Positions 39,835-48,859 of a DNA stretch of 64,000 nt are shown here, one piece after another. This stretch comes from Halobacillus salinus (lineage in GTDB: Bacteria > Bacillota > Bacilli > Bacillales > Halobacillaceae). The first letter of the stretch is position 1, and the number at the start of each line of letters is the position of its first letter. The position numbers and the translations under genes were made by a program. The DNA lies in assembly GCF_004684905.1 (NCBI RefSeq), contig NZ_SRJC01000001.1:186001-250000 (forward strand), written 5' to 3'. The notes beneath the pieces are model-generated. The model made no database searches. It saw only the letters and a program-made list of their open reading frames with translations, and was not told where the DNA came from.

Positions 39835-40508
39835 AGCCGACGCCATTGATGGTCGATCTGACTGGGAAGAACGCGGTCATAGTCGGAGGCGGGAAAGTGG
39901 CAGAGAAGCGAGCCCGCGTTTTAGTGGAGAGCGGAGCGTTGGTGACGATCATCAGTCCGACCATCACGCAAGCATTACAAAGTAAAATCGGACATAACAC
40001 GATCGAATGGAAGCAGAAAGATTTTGATTCCAGTGATGTACAGCATACTTATCTGGTGGTCATTGCAACGGATGATGAGGGGACGAATGAACAGATCCTC
40101 GCAGCGTGTGAACACGTCCCGCTCGTCAATGTCGCAAGCAAGGCGGAATGTGGGAACCTTCATTTCCCGGGACATTTTTCAAGAGGGAAGTTGTCGGTTG
40201 CCGTTTCGACGAATGGGGCGAGCCCGATGCTCACTTCAAGGATCAAAGAAGAATTGGAGCAAAAATACGACGAGGATTATGGTGCGTATGTCGACTTCTT
40301 ATTCGAGTGTCGGCAACTTATCAAGCGGAAGCCTTTTGCGTCGGACGAAAAGCGGTTGATCCTCCAAGCACTCTTGGATGAAGCGTTTTTCGATACCGAA
40401 AAGCAACAGGAATTAAGGATTCATATAGAAAGAAGTGAGGAAGGAGGGGATATGCTTGAGTGGATTGAGAGAAAAACGAGTGGCGTTGGCAGCGGATCGC
40501 AGGTCTGA
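39831..40508 (+). CDS. sirC: Precorrin-2 dehydrogenase (siroheme synthase NAD domain)
   Basis: 225 residues: PLMVDLTGKNAVIVGGGKVAEKRARVLVESGA is the NAD-binding Rossmann motif, then VVIATDDEGTNEQI, NVASKAECGNLHFPGHF and VAVSTNGASPMLTSRIKEEL. Oxidises precorrin-2 to sirohydrochlorin. ATG overlaps the sirB stop (ATGA). Its 3' end overlaps the hemD-like gene by about 53 nt. Confidence 0.92.
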   Translation: MKPTPLMVDLTGKNAVIVGGGKVAEKRARVLVESGALVTIISPTITQALQSKIGHNTIEWKQKDFDSSDVQHTYLVVIATDDEGTNEQILAACEHVPLVNVASKAECGNLHFPGHFSRGKLSVAVSTNGASPMLTSRIKEELEQKYDEDYGAYVDFLFECRQLIKRKPFASDEKRLILQALLDEAFFDTEKQQELRIHIERSEEGGDMLEWIERKTSGVGSGSQV

Positions 40509-41262
40509 GGAGATCTCGAAACTGATACGGAATTTCGACGGGACTCCTGTCGTGTACTCTGCCCAAGGGACACATAATCTCAGTGAAGAAACGAGTCGCT
40601 CAGACGTCGAAACGTTCCTGTCACGGTCGTTCGATTGGGTGATTTTGACGACGGGGATCGGTGCGAGGACGCTCTCGAACTCGGCGGAAAAAGCGGGAAT
40701 CCAAGAATCGTATATCAACAAGTTGGCAAAAAGCAGGCTCGCAATACGTGGACAGAAGACCGTCGATTGGTTGAAGGAGCAAGACTTGTCGCCTACCGTA
40801 CTCTCGGAAGACGGAACGATGGCGAAGCTGCTGCCGTTGCTGCCGGAAGGACTTGGTGGGGACATTTTTCTCCAAGCGTACAACCAGGATGACGCGAAAT
40901 GGAAGAAGGCAATTGAAGACAAGGGGTACAGCGTCTATTTGTCGCAACCGTATTCTTTTGAACAACCGGATCCCTCGGTCGTAGATGGACTGAAAGACGA
41001 AGTGATCGGTTCAACGGTAGATGCCGTCGTGTTTACGAGCAAGACGCAAGTGCTCAATGTCTTCGGTGGAGACAGGAAGGCTGAACTGGTCGGTTCATTC
41101 AATGATCGCGTGCTGGCTGTAGCTGTCGGCAAAGTGACGGCGAAAGCGTTGGAGGACGAAGGGATCACCGAAGTCCTACAGCCAGAAAAACAGAAAATGG
41201 GGGCGATGATTGTGACGCTCGACCGTCATTATCGTCAGAAATCCCTTGTAGATAACCCTTAA
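40456..41262 (+). CDS. hemD: Uroporphyrinogen-III synthase
   Basis: 268 residues of the HemD bilobed fold: LREKRVALAADRRSEEISKL, SRSFDWVILTTGIGARTL, GDIFLQAYNQDD, VDAVVFTSKTQVLNVFGG and VLAVAVGKVTAKALEDEGI. Closes hydroxymethylbilane to uroporphyrinogen III. TTG at 40456 is chosen since AAGGAGGGG lies about 6-8 nt upstream. The overlap with sirC ties it to siroheme supply. Confidence 0.88.
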   Translation: MSGLREKRVALAADRRSEEISKLIRNFDGTPVVYSAQGTHNLSEETSRSDVETFLSRSFDWVILTTGIGARTLSNSAEKAGIQESYINKLAKSRLAIRGQKTVDWLKEQDLSPTVLSEDGTMAKLLPLLPEGLGGDIFLQAYNQDDAKWKKAIEDKGYSVYLSQPYSFEQPDPSVVDGLKDEVIGSTVDAVVFTSKTQVLNVFGGDRKAELVGSFNDRVLAVAVGKVTAKALEDEGITEVLQPEKQKMGAMIVTLDRHYRQKSLVDNP

Positions 41263-41277
41263 TGGAGGTGGATGTAG

Positions 41278-43086
41278 GTGTCGTTTGAAGTTAGCAATAG
41301 CCCCTTCGGTCCCGAGCAGGCGGACCTTTTGAATAAACTCGTCCCGACGCTCTCGAAGGAGCAGCGGATTTGGTTGAGTGGATATTTAGCAGGCCCTTCT
41401 GTCGCACAAGGCGCAGAACAGGACGTAGCAGCTGAGCCTGCTCAGGCCGTCGCGACCGCAGAGAAAAGAAGCATCACGATTCTGTACGGTTCTCATACCG
41501 GAAACTGCCAAGCACTATCAGAAGAGCTGGCGGAAAAATTGAAAGCGAAGGACCATGACGTAACGCTTTCTGCGATGGATGATTTCAAGCCGAAAGCACT
41601 CAAGAAAGTCGAAGACCTACTGGTACTCACCAGTACCCACGGAGAAGGAGATCCTCCTGATAATGCTTTATCTTTCTATGATTTCCTTCATAGCAAGCGG
41701 GCGCCGAAGCTCGATGGTGTCCGTTTCTCTGTTCTATCCTTAGGAGACAGCTCGTATGAACTGTTCTGCCATACTGGTAAAGAAATCGATCAGCGGTTGG
41801 AAGAACTCGGTGCGGAGCGACTCTACCCGCGTGTCGATTGTGACCTCGATTTCGAGGAACCGGCAGAAGAGTGGGAGCAAGGCGTCCTGCAAGAACTAGA
41901 GCAAGGCCAGCCGGCGAGTGCCCAAGCGAGTAGCGCGGAGCCTGCCACACAGACAGCCACTTCCTTCTCGAAGAAAAATCCGTTCCAAGCGGAGATCATT
42001 GAGAACATCAATCTGAACGGAAGAGGTTCGAACAAAGAGACGCGCCATATCGAGCTCGACCTCGAAGGCTCCGGTCTAGTGTACCAACCAGGGGACAGCC
42101 TCGGCATCGTTCCAGAAAACGATCAGGTTCTTGTAGATGAACTGATCGAAACGATGGGCTGGGACCCAGGAGAGTCAGTACAGATCGGCAAAGGAGAAAC
42201 GCGCCGTTTAAGCGAAGCGCTTTTGACGACGTTCGAGATTACGAACTTGACGAAGCCCCTTCTTGAGAAGGCGGCGGCCTTGTCAGAGAATGACGAGCTC
42301 GAGAAGTTGGTCCAATCGGAAGATGCTTCTCTATGGAAAGCATATATCGAAGGCCGCGATCTGCTCGATCTAGTCCAGGATTACGGTCCATGGAAAGGCT
42401 CAGCCCAGGATTTTGTCGGCATTTTAAGGAAGATTCCAGCACGGCTCTACTCTATTGCCAGCAGCTCAAGCGCCAACCCGGATGAAGTCCACTTGACGAT
42501 CAGCGCGGTACGCTATGAAGCATACGGTCGCAACCGGAAAGGTGTCTGCTCGGTCCAATGCGCGGAGCGTTCGGAGCCGGGTCAAAGCTTGCCGGTGTAT
42601 GTGCAGAAGAATGACAACTTCCGCTTGCCGGCCGATCCATCGGCCCCGATCATCATGGTCGGAGCGGGGACCGGCGTTGCGCCGTACCGCTCTTTCCTCG
42701 AGGAGCGGGAGGAGACGGAAGCGGAGGGTGATTCTTGGTTGTTCTTCGGAGACCAGCATTTCGTCACCGACTTCCTTTATCAGACGGACTGGCAAGGCTG
42801 GCTGAAAGAAGGCGTCCTCTCGAAGATGGATGTCGCTTTTTCCCGCGACACAGAGGAGAAGGTCTACGTCCAGCATAAGATGCAGGAAAAAGGACCAGAG
42901 CTGTATCAATGGATAGAGAAAGGCGCCCACATCTATGTGTGCGGCGATGAAAAATACATGGCCAAGGATGTCGAACAGACGTTACTCGACATTTTGCAGA
43001 CAGAAGGGAAGTTGACAGAGGAAGCGGCTGTCGATTACTTAGCAGAGTTGAGAAGAGAGAAACGATACCAGCGGGACGTTTATTGA
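41278..43086 (+). CDS. cysJ: Sulfite reductase [NADPH] flavoprotein alpha subunit
   Basis: 602 residues: flavodoxin domain about 62-205 ([32 protein letters not shown]), then the FAD domain ([20 protein letters not shown]) and the NADP part ([47 protein letters not shown] end). Passes electrons from NADPH through FAD and FMN to CysI. The GTG start has GGAGGTG. 15 nt after hemD. Confidence 0.96.
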   Translation: MSFEVSNSPFGPEQADLLNKLVPTLSKEQRIWLSGYLAGPSVAQGAEQDVAAEPAQAVATAEKRSITILYGSHTGNCQALSEELAEKLKAKDHDVTLSAMDDFKPKALKKVEDLLVLTSTHGEGDPPDNALSFYDFLHSKRAPKLDGVRFSVLSLGDSSYELFCHTGKEIDQRLEELGAERLYPRVDCDLDFEEPAEEWEQGVLQELEQGQPASAQASSAEPATQTATSFSKKNPFQAEIIENINLNGRGSNKETRHIELDLEGSGLVYQPGDSLGIVPENDQVLVDELIETMGWDPGESVQIGKGETRRLSEALLTTFEITNLTKPLLEKAAALSENDELEKLVQSEDASLWKAYIEGRDLLDLVQDYGPWKGSAQDFVGILRKIPARLYSIASSSSANPDEVHLTISAVRYEAYGRNRKGVCSVQCAERSEPGQSLPVYVQKNDNFRLPADPSAPIIMVGAGTGVAPYRSFLEEREETEAEGDSWLFFGDQHFVTDFLYQTDWQGWLKEGVLSKMDVAFSRDTEEKVYVQHKMQEKGPELYQWIEKGAHIYVCGDEKYMAKDVEQTLLDILQTEGKLTEEAAVDYLAELRREKRYQRDVY

Positions 43087-43105
43087 ACCGGAAAGGAGCA
43101 GTGAC

Positions 43106-44806
43106 ATGGCGAAAGATACAAAGACGCTCAGTGAAGCGGAACAGCTGAAAGAAGACAGTAATTATTTGCGGGGGAAACTGGTCGAGAGCTTCGAGGAACC
43201 GATTAGTGCGAGTATCCCGGAGGACCAGACGAAAATCCTGAAGTTCCACGGCAGCTACATGCAGGATGACCGCGACCTTAGGCAGGAAAGGAAGAAGCAG
43301 AAGCTCGAGCCTGCTTACCAATTCATGATCCGTGTCCGGGCACCGGGCGGCGTCGCCACACCGGAACAGTGGCTTGCGATGGATTCCCTCTCCCATCAGT
43401 ACGGGAACGGCACCTTGAAATTGACGACACGTCAAACCTTCCAAATGCACGGGATTCTGAAATGGAACATGAAGAAGACGATTCAAGCGATGGATGACGT
43501 ACTGATGGATTCGATTGCGGCCTGTGGTGACGTGAACCGGAATGTGATGTGTAACGCGAACCCTTACCAATCCGACGTCCATTCGGAAGTATATGAATGG
43601 TCGAAGAAGGTGAGCGAGCATCTGTTGCCGAGGACGAACGCCTACCACGAAATATGGCTCGATGGCGAGAAGGTGGCAGGGCAAGGCAAAGAGGAAGAAG
43701 TCGAGCCGATCTATGGCAAACACTATCTGCCTAGGAAGTTCAAAATCGGCATCGCGGTGCCGCCGTCAAACGATGTCGACGTGTTCTCGCAAGACATCGG
43801 CTTCATCGCTGTTCTCGAAGATGGGGAAGTCAAAGGGTTCAATGTCGCGGTAGGTGGCGGTATGGGCATGACGCACGGGGATACGAACACATACCCGCAA
43901 GTCGGCCGCATCATCGGCTATTTCCCGAAAGAAAAAATCGTCGATGTGGCGGAGAAGATTTTGACTATCCAGCGGGACTACGGAAACCGGGAGAACCGGA
44001 AGAATGCACGCTTCAAGTACACGGTCGATCGCCTGGGTGTAGAAGCCGTCACGAAAGAGCTGAACGAACGTCTTGGCTGGGATCTAGAGGAAGCGCGCTC
44101 GTATCACTTCGACCATAACGGCGACCGCTACGGCTGGGTGAAAGGGAAGGACAAATGGCACCTGACTCTGTTCATCCAGAACGGCCGGATCAAGGATACG
44201 GAGGACTATCCGTTGATGACGGGTCTTCGAGAAATTGCGAAGGTGCACAACGGAGACTTCCGAATGACGCCGAACCAGAACGTCATCGTCTCGAATGTGG
44301 CGGAAGAGGACAAAGCGGAGATCGAGTCGCTTGTCGAACAGTACGGTCTGACCGACGGAAAGTACAACTCCGGTCTGAGGCAGAATTCGATCGCCTGCGT
44401 CGCGTTCCCGACTTGCGGACTCGCCATGGCGGAATCGGAACGCTACTTGCCATCCTTGATCGATAAGGTCGAAGAGATCCTCGACGAAGCGGGACTGCGG
44501 GATGAAGAGATTGTCATCCGCATGTCCGGCTGCCCGAACGGTTGCTCCAGGGCGCCGCTCAGTGAAATCGGGTTCATCGGCAAAGGGCCAGGCAAGTACA
44601 ACATGTACCTCGGTGGCGGATTCACAGGAAACAGGTTGAACAAACTGTACCGTGAGAATGTAGGCGAAGAGGAAATCTTGGCTGAACTGAAACCGATGCT
44701 GTTCCGTTATGCGAAGGAGCGGGAAGAGAATGAACATTTCGGTGATTTCGTAATCCGGGACGGCGTGATCGACGCGGTCACGTCTGGACTGGACTTTCAT
44801 AGCTAA
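43106..44806 (+). CDS. cysI: Sulfite reductase hemoprotein beta subunit
   Basis: 566 residues. Siroheme and [4Fe-4S] ligands are the Cys of [13 protein letters not shown] (about 431 and 437) and of [16 protein letters not shown] (about 476 and 480). [11 protein letters not shown] and [11 protein letters not shown] are the two conserved substrate-side blocks. Reduces sulfite to sulfide by six electrons using the siroheme made by the upstream genes. ATG at 43106 has GGAAAGGAG. A terminator follows. Confidence 0.97.
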   Translation: MAKDTKTLSEAEQLKEDSNYLRGKLVESFEEPISASIPEDQTKILKFHGSYMQDDRDLRQERKKQKLEPAYQFMIRVRAPGGVATPEQWLAMDSLSHQYGNGTLKLTTRQTFQMHGILKWNMKKTIQAMDDVLMDSIAACGDVNRNVMCNANPYQSDVHSEVYEWSKKVSEHLLPRTNAYHEIWLDGEKVAGQGKEEEVEPIYGKHYLPRKFKIGIAVPPSNDVDVFSQDIGFIAVLEDGEVKGFNVAVGGGMGMTHGDTNTYPQVGRIIGYFPKEKIVDVAEKILTIQRDYGNRENRKNARFKYTVDRLGVEAVTKELNERLGWDLEEARSYHFDHNGDRYGWVKGKDKWHLTLFIQNGRIKDTEDYPLMTGLREIAKVHNGDFRMTPNQNVIVSNVAEEDKAEIESLVEQYGLTDGKYNSGLRQNSIACVAFPTCGLAMAESERYLPSLIDKVEEILDEAGLRDEEIVIRMSGCPNGCSRAPLSEIGFIGKGPGKYNMYLGGGFTGNRLNKLYRENVGEEEILAELKPMLFRYAKEREENEHFGDFVIRDGVIDAVTSGLDFHS

Positions 44807-44814
44807 GACATACA

Positions 44815-44847
44815 GCGGCACCACGTGATGTGGTGCCGCTTCTTTTT
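44815..44847 (+). terminator. Terminator of the sulfite-reduction operon
   Basis: GCGGCACCAC and GTGGTGCCGC with a 5-nt loop, then TTCTTTTT. Confidence 0.92.
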
Positions 44848-44856
44848 CACGAATAA

Positions 44857-45324
44857 TTATAAGGGGAATCTTCTTATCGACTTTTTGAATAAAGAGAAAT
44901 AACCATCCAGAACTACCAGACCAGCAGCATATGTGATGAAGGTAAAAGGGATATTCCATCCCGGCCCGTACGCTACCTTATCGAAAAAAAGAGCTATCAT
45001 TTCGGCTCCGTTCAATAGGAGAATGAATAAAAGATACACACTCCATCGTTTCCATTTCCGGAAGTGGATCAAGTAAGTGAAAATCACAGCCGAAGCCGGA
45101 TTGAAACCGAAATCGATATTGATGGAGTTGAAGATCAATAAATCTGTCTGTGGATCGAGCGTCCACCATCCGAGCGCCATACCGATTTGATTGCAGGTGA
45201 CCGATATCAGGGAGATCAACGGAGCAACGGTCAAAAATAAAACCGGAGCGCGACGACACAATATAATAGCAATCGACCAAGGAATGATGAAGCCAACAAT
45301 AAAATTGAAAAGAATGATACACAC
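44857..45324 (-). CDS. CBO0543-type membrane protein
   Basis: About 155 residues with five helices: IILFNFIVGFIIPWSIAI, LFLTVAPLISLISVTCNQIGMALGWW, FGFNPASAVIFTYLIH, WSVYLLFILLLNGAEMIALFF and FTFITYAAGLVVLDGY. The pattern fits the CBO0543 family known from spore-formers. The start is GTG at 45324 or, by spacing to GGGGG (45328-45324), ATC at 45318. Function unknown. Confidence 0.7.
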   Translation of the reverse strand: MCIILFNFIVGFIIPWSIAIILCRRAPVLFLTVAPLISLISVTCNQIGMALGWWTLDPQTDLLIFNSINIDFGFNPASAVIFTYLIHFRKWKRWSVYLLFILLLNGAEMIALFFDKVAYGPGWNIPFTFITYAAGLVVLDGYFSLFKKSIRRFPL

Positions 45325-45399
45325 CCCCGTTTTCCTCTTGTTAGTATGTGCAGGATGTGTGATTTTCTTCGGAACTTTTTCAGAGGGGCAGTAACAAGA

Positions 45400-45443
45400 A
45401 AAAGGCACCACACGGATCCTTCGATTCCGAGTGGTGCCTTTTC
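45400..45443. terminator. Long hairpin, terminator of the 29-aa gene
   Basis: AAGGCACCAC and GTGGTGCCTT around a 19-nt loop, with T-runs possible in both directions. Confidence 0.75.
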
Positions 45444-45444
45444 A

Positions 45445-45534
45445 TTATCTTCTCCTCTTCGATAATACGACAATCCAGGCGGTCATCGCTCCTAGAAAAG
45501 GAACCAAGATCGCAATCAGTACATTATTGTCCAC
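45445..45534 (-). CDS. Small hydrophobic peptide (29 aa)
   Basis: The GTG start at 45534 with GGGAG about 9 nt upstream: DNNVLIAILVPFLGAMTAWIVVLSKRRR. One membrane helix and a basic C-terminus, directly followed by a terminator. Size and charge are like type I toxins or regulatory membrane peptides; no antisense RNA is visible here. Confidence 0.55.
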   Translation of the reverse strand: MDNNVLIAILVPFLGAMTAWIVVLSKRRR

Positions 45535-45651
45535 CGTCCACCACTCCCTTTCATGAAAGGTATGTATAGAAGAAGTGTACCATTAATTGTGTGACTTTTC
45601 TGAAAAAAATGCTAACTACTCGATTGGGCTAGGCATTTATCTTAAATATTG

Positions 45652-45699
45652 TACAAAATGTAATATATAATTGACATTTTGTAAGGAGAGGAATAGTAT
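45652..45699 (+). promoter_or_regulatory. Promoter with perfect 10-bp operator for the XRE gene
   Basis: TACAAAATGT (45652-45661) and ACATTTTGTA (45674-45683) form an inverted repeat. The -35 TTGACA (45671-45676) overlaps its right arm and the -10 TAGTAT (45694-45699) lies 17 nt on. The downstream regulator would repress itself. Confidence 0.75.
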
Positions 45700-45726
45700 A
45701 GATGTAAGAGGAGGAGAGGAATATTT

Positions 45727-45921
45727 TTGAAAAACAAAAAGATGAAGATTGCCCGTGTAGAAGCAGATGTTTCTCAGGAAAAACTGGCGGATCTCGTTGG
45801 TGTCACCAGGCAGACTATCAACTTGATCGAAGCCGGCAACTATAACCCGACCCTCAAGTTGTGTACGGCCATATGCAAAGCGTTGAATAAAACATTGGAT
45901 GACTTATTCTGGGAGGAATGA
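45727..45921 (+). CDS. XRE-family helix-turn-helix regulator (64 aa)
   Basis: KKMKIARVEADVSQEKLADLVGVTRQTINLIEAGNYNPTLKLC: a full HTH_3 domain, nothing else, as in small Bacillus regulators of the YozG/YgzD type. The TTG start at 45727 has GGAGAGG; the stop is 3 nt before the next ATG, so the two form an operon, regulator plus membrane protein. Confidence 0.9.
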   Translation: MKNKKMKIARVEADVSQEKLADLVGVTRQTINLIEAGNYNPTLKLCTAICKALNKTLDDLFWEE

Positions 45922-45924
45922 TCA

Positions 45925-46359
45925 ATGAGTGCTGAAAAAGTAGTGAAGGAAACGAAATGGACCATTGGTTTATCGTTAGTTGTCAGCTTGGCCCTTCTTG
46001 TCACGTGGTTTGTTATGGAAACGATGGGGGTTGCCTTTACGGAGAACAAAGCCTTCTTAGCTCTATCCCTCATTCCTCTCAGCGCAGCACTTGCATCCTT
46101 TGTTAAACTTACGAAAATACAAAAGAATCCGAAGCGGATGCTATCCGAGACGGACGAGAGACTGGTAGCCGAGAAGAATGAAGCCGATGCGAAAACGTTG
46201 AAAGCCCTCCAAGGCATTCTGTTCTTATCCTATTTAGGCTATACGTTCATCATCCCGGAGGATGCTTTCAAAGCATTTGGATGGTGGATCATATTGAGTG
46301 CCTTTCTATTCTCATTGCTCGCTCCGCCCTTACTCCGTAGAATTTTGAAGGAAGCATGA
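45925..46359 (+). CDS. Four-helix membrane protein partner of the XRE regulator
   Basis: 144 residues: WTIGLSLVVSLALLVTWFVM, AFLALSLIPLSAALASFV, ALQGILFLSYLGYTFII, AFGWWIILSAFLFSLLAP. Between helices 2 and 3 is a cytosolic region NPKRMLSETDERLVAEKNEADAKT, common in DUF3796-like proteins paired with small XRE regulators. ATG at 45925 has GGGAGG. It ends at a bidirectional terminator. Confidence 0.75.
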   Translation: MSAEKVVKETKWTIGLSLVVSLALLVTWFVMETMGVAFTENKAFLALSLIPLSAALASFVKLTKIQKNPKRMLSETDERLVAEKNEADAKTLKALQGILFLSYLGYTFIIPEDAFKAFGWWIILSAFLFSLLAPPLLRRILKEA

Positions 46360-46375
46360 ATCAGGATATAAAGAA

Positions 46376-46412
46376 GGGAAGCCCATGGAAAATGGGCTTC
46401 CCTTTGTTTTTT
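46376..46412. terminator. Bidirectional terminator
   Basis: GGGAAGCCCA and TGGGCTTCCC with a 7-nt loop, then TTTGTTTTTT, between convergent genes. Confidence 0.9.
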
Positions 46413-46785
46413 AACTACCTGTTTCTTCTGCGGTTTCAAATATTCGGCGCAGCTCAATCTGACCTTCACCATGACCTTGCGGGTCGGGCATCCGCATCGC
46501 CCATTCGACTGCTTCTTCCCTCGACTTCACATCGATCAGAATGAATCCCGCGATCACGTTTTCTGTATCGTGGAACGGACCATCCGTAACTACCGGTCTG
46601 CCTCCAGGTTCGGGGTAAGAAATGCGTACCCCGTTGGAGCTAGGGTGCAGCCCTTTCGCCATAACCCGCACTCCTGCTTCCACTAACTCCTCGTTATACT
46701 TCTTCATCGCTTCCATGAGCTCTGTGCTCGGCAGGTTCCCTAGTTCAGAATTCGCCGAGGCTTTGACAATCACCATAAACAACAT
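46411..46785 (-). CDS. YCII-related (DGPF) domain protein
   Basis: 124 residues: FMVIVKASANSELGNLPSTELMEAMKKYNEELVEAG, LHPSSNGVRISYPEPGGRPVVTDGPFHDTENVIAGFILIDVKSREEAVEWAMRMP. The TDGPF motif is the family mark (DGPF/YciI-like). The fold is ferredoxin-like; the enzymatic role is undefined. ATG at 46785 with a GAGGAAG site. Confidence 0.85.
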   Translation of the reverse strand: MLFMVIVKASANSELGNLPSTELMEAMKKYNEELVEAGVRVMAKGLHPSSNGVRISYPEPGGRPVVTDGPFHDTENVIAGFILIDVKSREEAVEWAMRMPDPQGHGEGQIELRRIFETAEETGS

Positions 46786-46976
46786 ACATGACTTCCTCCC
46801 TAGCAGTGTTATTTTCAGAATCTATCCATGGTTATATTCGCTTCAGTGAAGGACACTCCTTCTTCGATTCCTATTTATCATGTCCGGTACGTTAAGAGTT
46901 TCGGATGTGTGGACTGTCAACGCAAGTTCCCATCTGTTACCATATGAATCAGCTTGCTATTTGTAGGAGGTTTACC

Positions 46977-47215
46977 ATGGAAAAAAGCATGCCGATAAAA
47001 TTTCGGTAATCAGTTGCAGCCTGCTGGTGATTGCACCTGCCATCACGCTGCTTCCAAACGAACCCCCGCCAAATATCACAGTGGGTCAGTACATAATGGC
47101 TGGTGGCGGAGCGCTTGGATTGGTCGCAATGGCGATTTCGAAAGCATGGGAGAAGAAACGCAATGAGTCGGAGGGATGCTTAACATGGATGTTAAGGAAG
47201 AAAGGAGGTATATGA
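46977..47215 (+). pseudogene. Small membrane protein gene with a +/-1 frameshift in an A6 run
   Basis: AGGAGG and ATG at 46977 start a frame that stops after 10 codons, while a second frame continues as DKISVISCSLLVIAPAITLL, then PNITVGQYIMAGGGALGLVAMAISKAW to a stop at 47215. Adding one A to the run 46981-46986 would join them (start MEKKHADKIS). The product would have two membrane helices. It could be a true mutation, slippage or a sequencing error. Confidence 0.6.
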
Positions 47216-47392
47216 TTGTTTGCTGTAGGAGATTTATTGTTTCAAATTGTGTTGTTCCTGATTATTCTATCCGTATTTTATCTCGTGTTCCGTTTACTGC
47301 TCAATATGCAGAAATCTAGGGATTCAAAGGAATTGAATGAGAAGCTGGACAGGATTATCGAGCTGCTAGAAAAACAAGACAAACATAGGTGA
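47216..47392 (+). CDS. DUF4083-like membrane protein (58 aa)
   Basis: FAVGDLLFQIVLFLIILSVFYLVFRLLL is one membrane helix; then a coiled-coil tail (SKELNEKLDRIIELLEKQ). This matches the DUF4083 plan. TTG at 47216 has GGAGG at good spacing and begins just after the stop of the broken gene. Paralogue-like to 11062-11217. Confidence 0.75.
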   Translation: MFAVGDLLFQIVLFLIILSVFYLVFRLLLNMQKSRDSKELNEKLDRIIELLEKQDKHR

Positions 47393-47438
47393 GGCATTTT
47401 TTCACATACACACTTTTTTATCAGAAGAAGGGGATAAG

Positions 47439-47609
47439 ATGGACGATACATTACTTTTGCTGCTGATGTTACTGATTGTTGGAGGTGTGATCGGTTTTGT
47501 CATCACGGGTCCGGTCGGGTTATTGCTCGGGCTGATTATGGGGTTGTTGATTGTGAATACCATCCAATTGCAGAAGTTGATAAAAATGAAACAAGGGAAG
47601 GAGTCATAG
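47439..47609 (+). CDS. Small membrane protein (56 aa)
   Basis: DDTLLLLLMLLIVGGVIGFVI and GPVGLLLGLIMGLLIVNTI, then a basic tail QKLIKMKQGKES. ATG at 47439 has AAGGGG. Its last 67 nt are repeated with about 90 percent identity at 48353-48419. A terminator follows at 47645. Confidence 0.7.
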   Translation: MDDTLLLLLMLLIVGGVIGFVITGPVGLLLGLIMGLLIVNTIQLQKLIKMKQGKES

Positions 47610-47644
47610 CTTTATTGGCTATATTGAACTTTAATGTTGATAGC

Positions 47645-47676
47645 AAAAATGGGTTCCGAGAGTGGGACCCATTTTT
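47645..47676 (+). terminator. Terminator
   Basis: AAAAATGGGT and ACCCATTTTT around a 12-nt loop. A longer frame across it (47615-47857) is not credible as a gene. Confidence 0.75.
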
Positions 47677-47710
47677 GAGTTGTTTAGCGTTAGCTTTCTG
47701 TCACATTACG

Positions 47711-48238
47711 CTACTTTTCTCTAACCAGAATGATATAAATGCTAATGAAGAGTATCGCTACACAAATCGTCAGGTTGTGAGCTATTCCAATGGCATGATT
47801 CCAGCTATTGGTACCATTTCTCAACAATTGAAGAAAGAAACCAGGAATCAACAGTAGTAATATGTATTTGTTCCGTTTAGCTAGGTAACCAGTAGCACCG
47901 CCAATGGTTCCGCCTAAAGAGGAAATGCCGTACCAAATAATTGCGTTGTTAGGGAATCCACCAAACATAAAGTAAAACGTTATAGCAGCCACAGCGAATA
48001 TACCTCCAAATAGGATGGATTCCTTTAAGTTTGCTGCATGAATCAAACCTGGAACCATTGATAGAATGAACCAAAAAGCAAGCGAATTAATGGTAACAGC
48101 AAGGTAGACATATACAGAATAGAAGAACGGGATGTCAGCACCGACATATGGCAAGTCATCTGATCCGACAGAAAAGCCAGCCATGATCATAGCTGCAAGT
48201 AGAGTATATAGAATGAAACCTCTGGACTTTTTATTCAC
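47711..48238 (-). CDS. Multi-pass membrane protein (175 aa)
   Basis: Six helices: GFILYTLLAAMIMAGF, SVYVYLAVTINSLAFWFIL, LFGGIFAVAAITFYFMF, IWYGISSLGGTIGGATGYL, YILLLLIPGFFLQLL and AHNLTICVAILFISIYII. ATG at 48238 has GGGGAGG. It lies reversed between two copies of the 47439 gene end. Family not named with confidence. Confidence 0.7.
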   Translation of the reverse strand: MNKKSRGFILYTLLAAMIMAGFSVGSDDLPYVGADIPFFYSVYVYLAVTINSLAFWFILSMVPGLIHAANLKESILFGGIFAVAAITFYFMFGGFPNNAIIWYGISSLGGTIGGATGYLAKRNKYILLLLIPGFFLQLLRNGTNSWNHAIGIAHNLTICVAILFISIYIILVREK

Positions 48239-48352
48239 AAGAAAACCTCCTCCCCTTTAATAACTAAGACGCAGTTAGATTTGGAAAAGTTTCTTGATTT
48301 TTATAAATCCGTTCTGCTGATGAAAAGGTAGCAATCCACTTGATTTGAAAGA

Positions 48353-48419
48353 GTTGTCGGTTGTGAATACCATAAAATTACACAAGCTGATAAAAATGAA
48401 ACAAGGGAAGGAGTCATAG
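48353..48419 (+). pseudogene. Duplicated 3' fragment of the 47439 gene
   Basis: 67 nt ending GAAACAAGGGAAGGAGTC-TAG-type, about 60 of 67 positions equal to 47543-47609. No start or upstream part is present. It runs into its own terminator at 48411. Confidence 0.75.
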
Positions 48420-48436
48420 TTCTATGACTCTTTTTT
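48411..48436 (+). terminator. Terminator at the end of the duplicated fragment
   Basis: GAGTCATAG and CTATGACTC around 2 nt, then six T. Confidence 0.85.
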
Positions 48437-48460
48437 ACATTCAGAGCGATGAGCCTCCCA

Positions 48461-48859
48461 TCAAACTTGTCCGCTAAGACTCACGTCTCCTACATCATGT
48501 TTTCTTCTCTGCCTCAATCCTTCATCAATCAAGAAAAATAATACAGCTATGACTAGCGAATGCAAAGTGAAAAACCAAAGGACGAAGAAGGGTAGCAAGC
48601 CGCCTATGATATGAAAGGCGAAAGAAAAAAAGAAACGGGCCGGTCCCCAGCTTTTCGTAATCAGATCCATTAATACGGAAAAGGGAACACCATATACAAA
48701 AACTCCGACAAAAACATATCCCGTTACTACAAGCAAATTATCAACGTAACTATAGTGTTCACCAAGTAATATGTCTGGCGGCGTAATCAGCGTCACGGCG
48801 ACGGATGCGAACAATGCCGTAAGGAACGCAGAAAGCATTTTTCTTCTGAACAAATTCAA
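48461..48859 (-). CDS. Four-helix membrane protein (132 aa)
   Basis: LSAFLTALFASVAVTLI, YVDNLLVVTGYVFVGVFVYGVPF, ARFFFSFAFHIIGGLLPFFVLWFF and LVIAVLFFLIDEGL. The TTG start at 48859 has AAGTAGGTG. Function unknown. Confidence 0.7.
   Translation of the reverse strand: MNLFRRKMLSAFLTALFASVAVTLITPPDILLGEHYSYVDNLLVVTGYVFVGVFVYGVPFSVLMDLITKSWGPARFFFSFAFHIIGGLLPFFVLWFFTLHSLVIAVLFFLIDEGLRQRRKHDVGDVSLSGQV

Noticed and set aside
42764-43723. Long minus-strand frames inside cysJ and cysI
   Set aside because: They are antisense shadows of well-supported GC-richer genes.
47615-47857. 80-codon plus-strand frame
   Set aside because: It includes a terminator hairpin at 47645-47676 and lies antisense to the membrane gene at 47711; no ribosome binding site.
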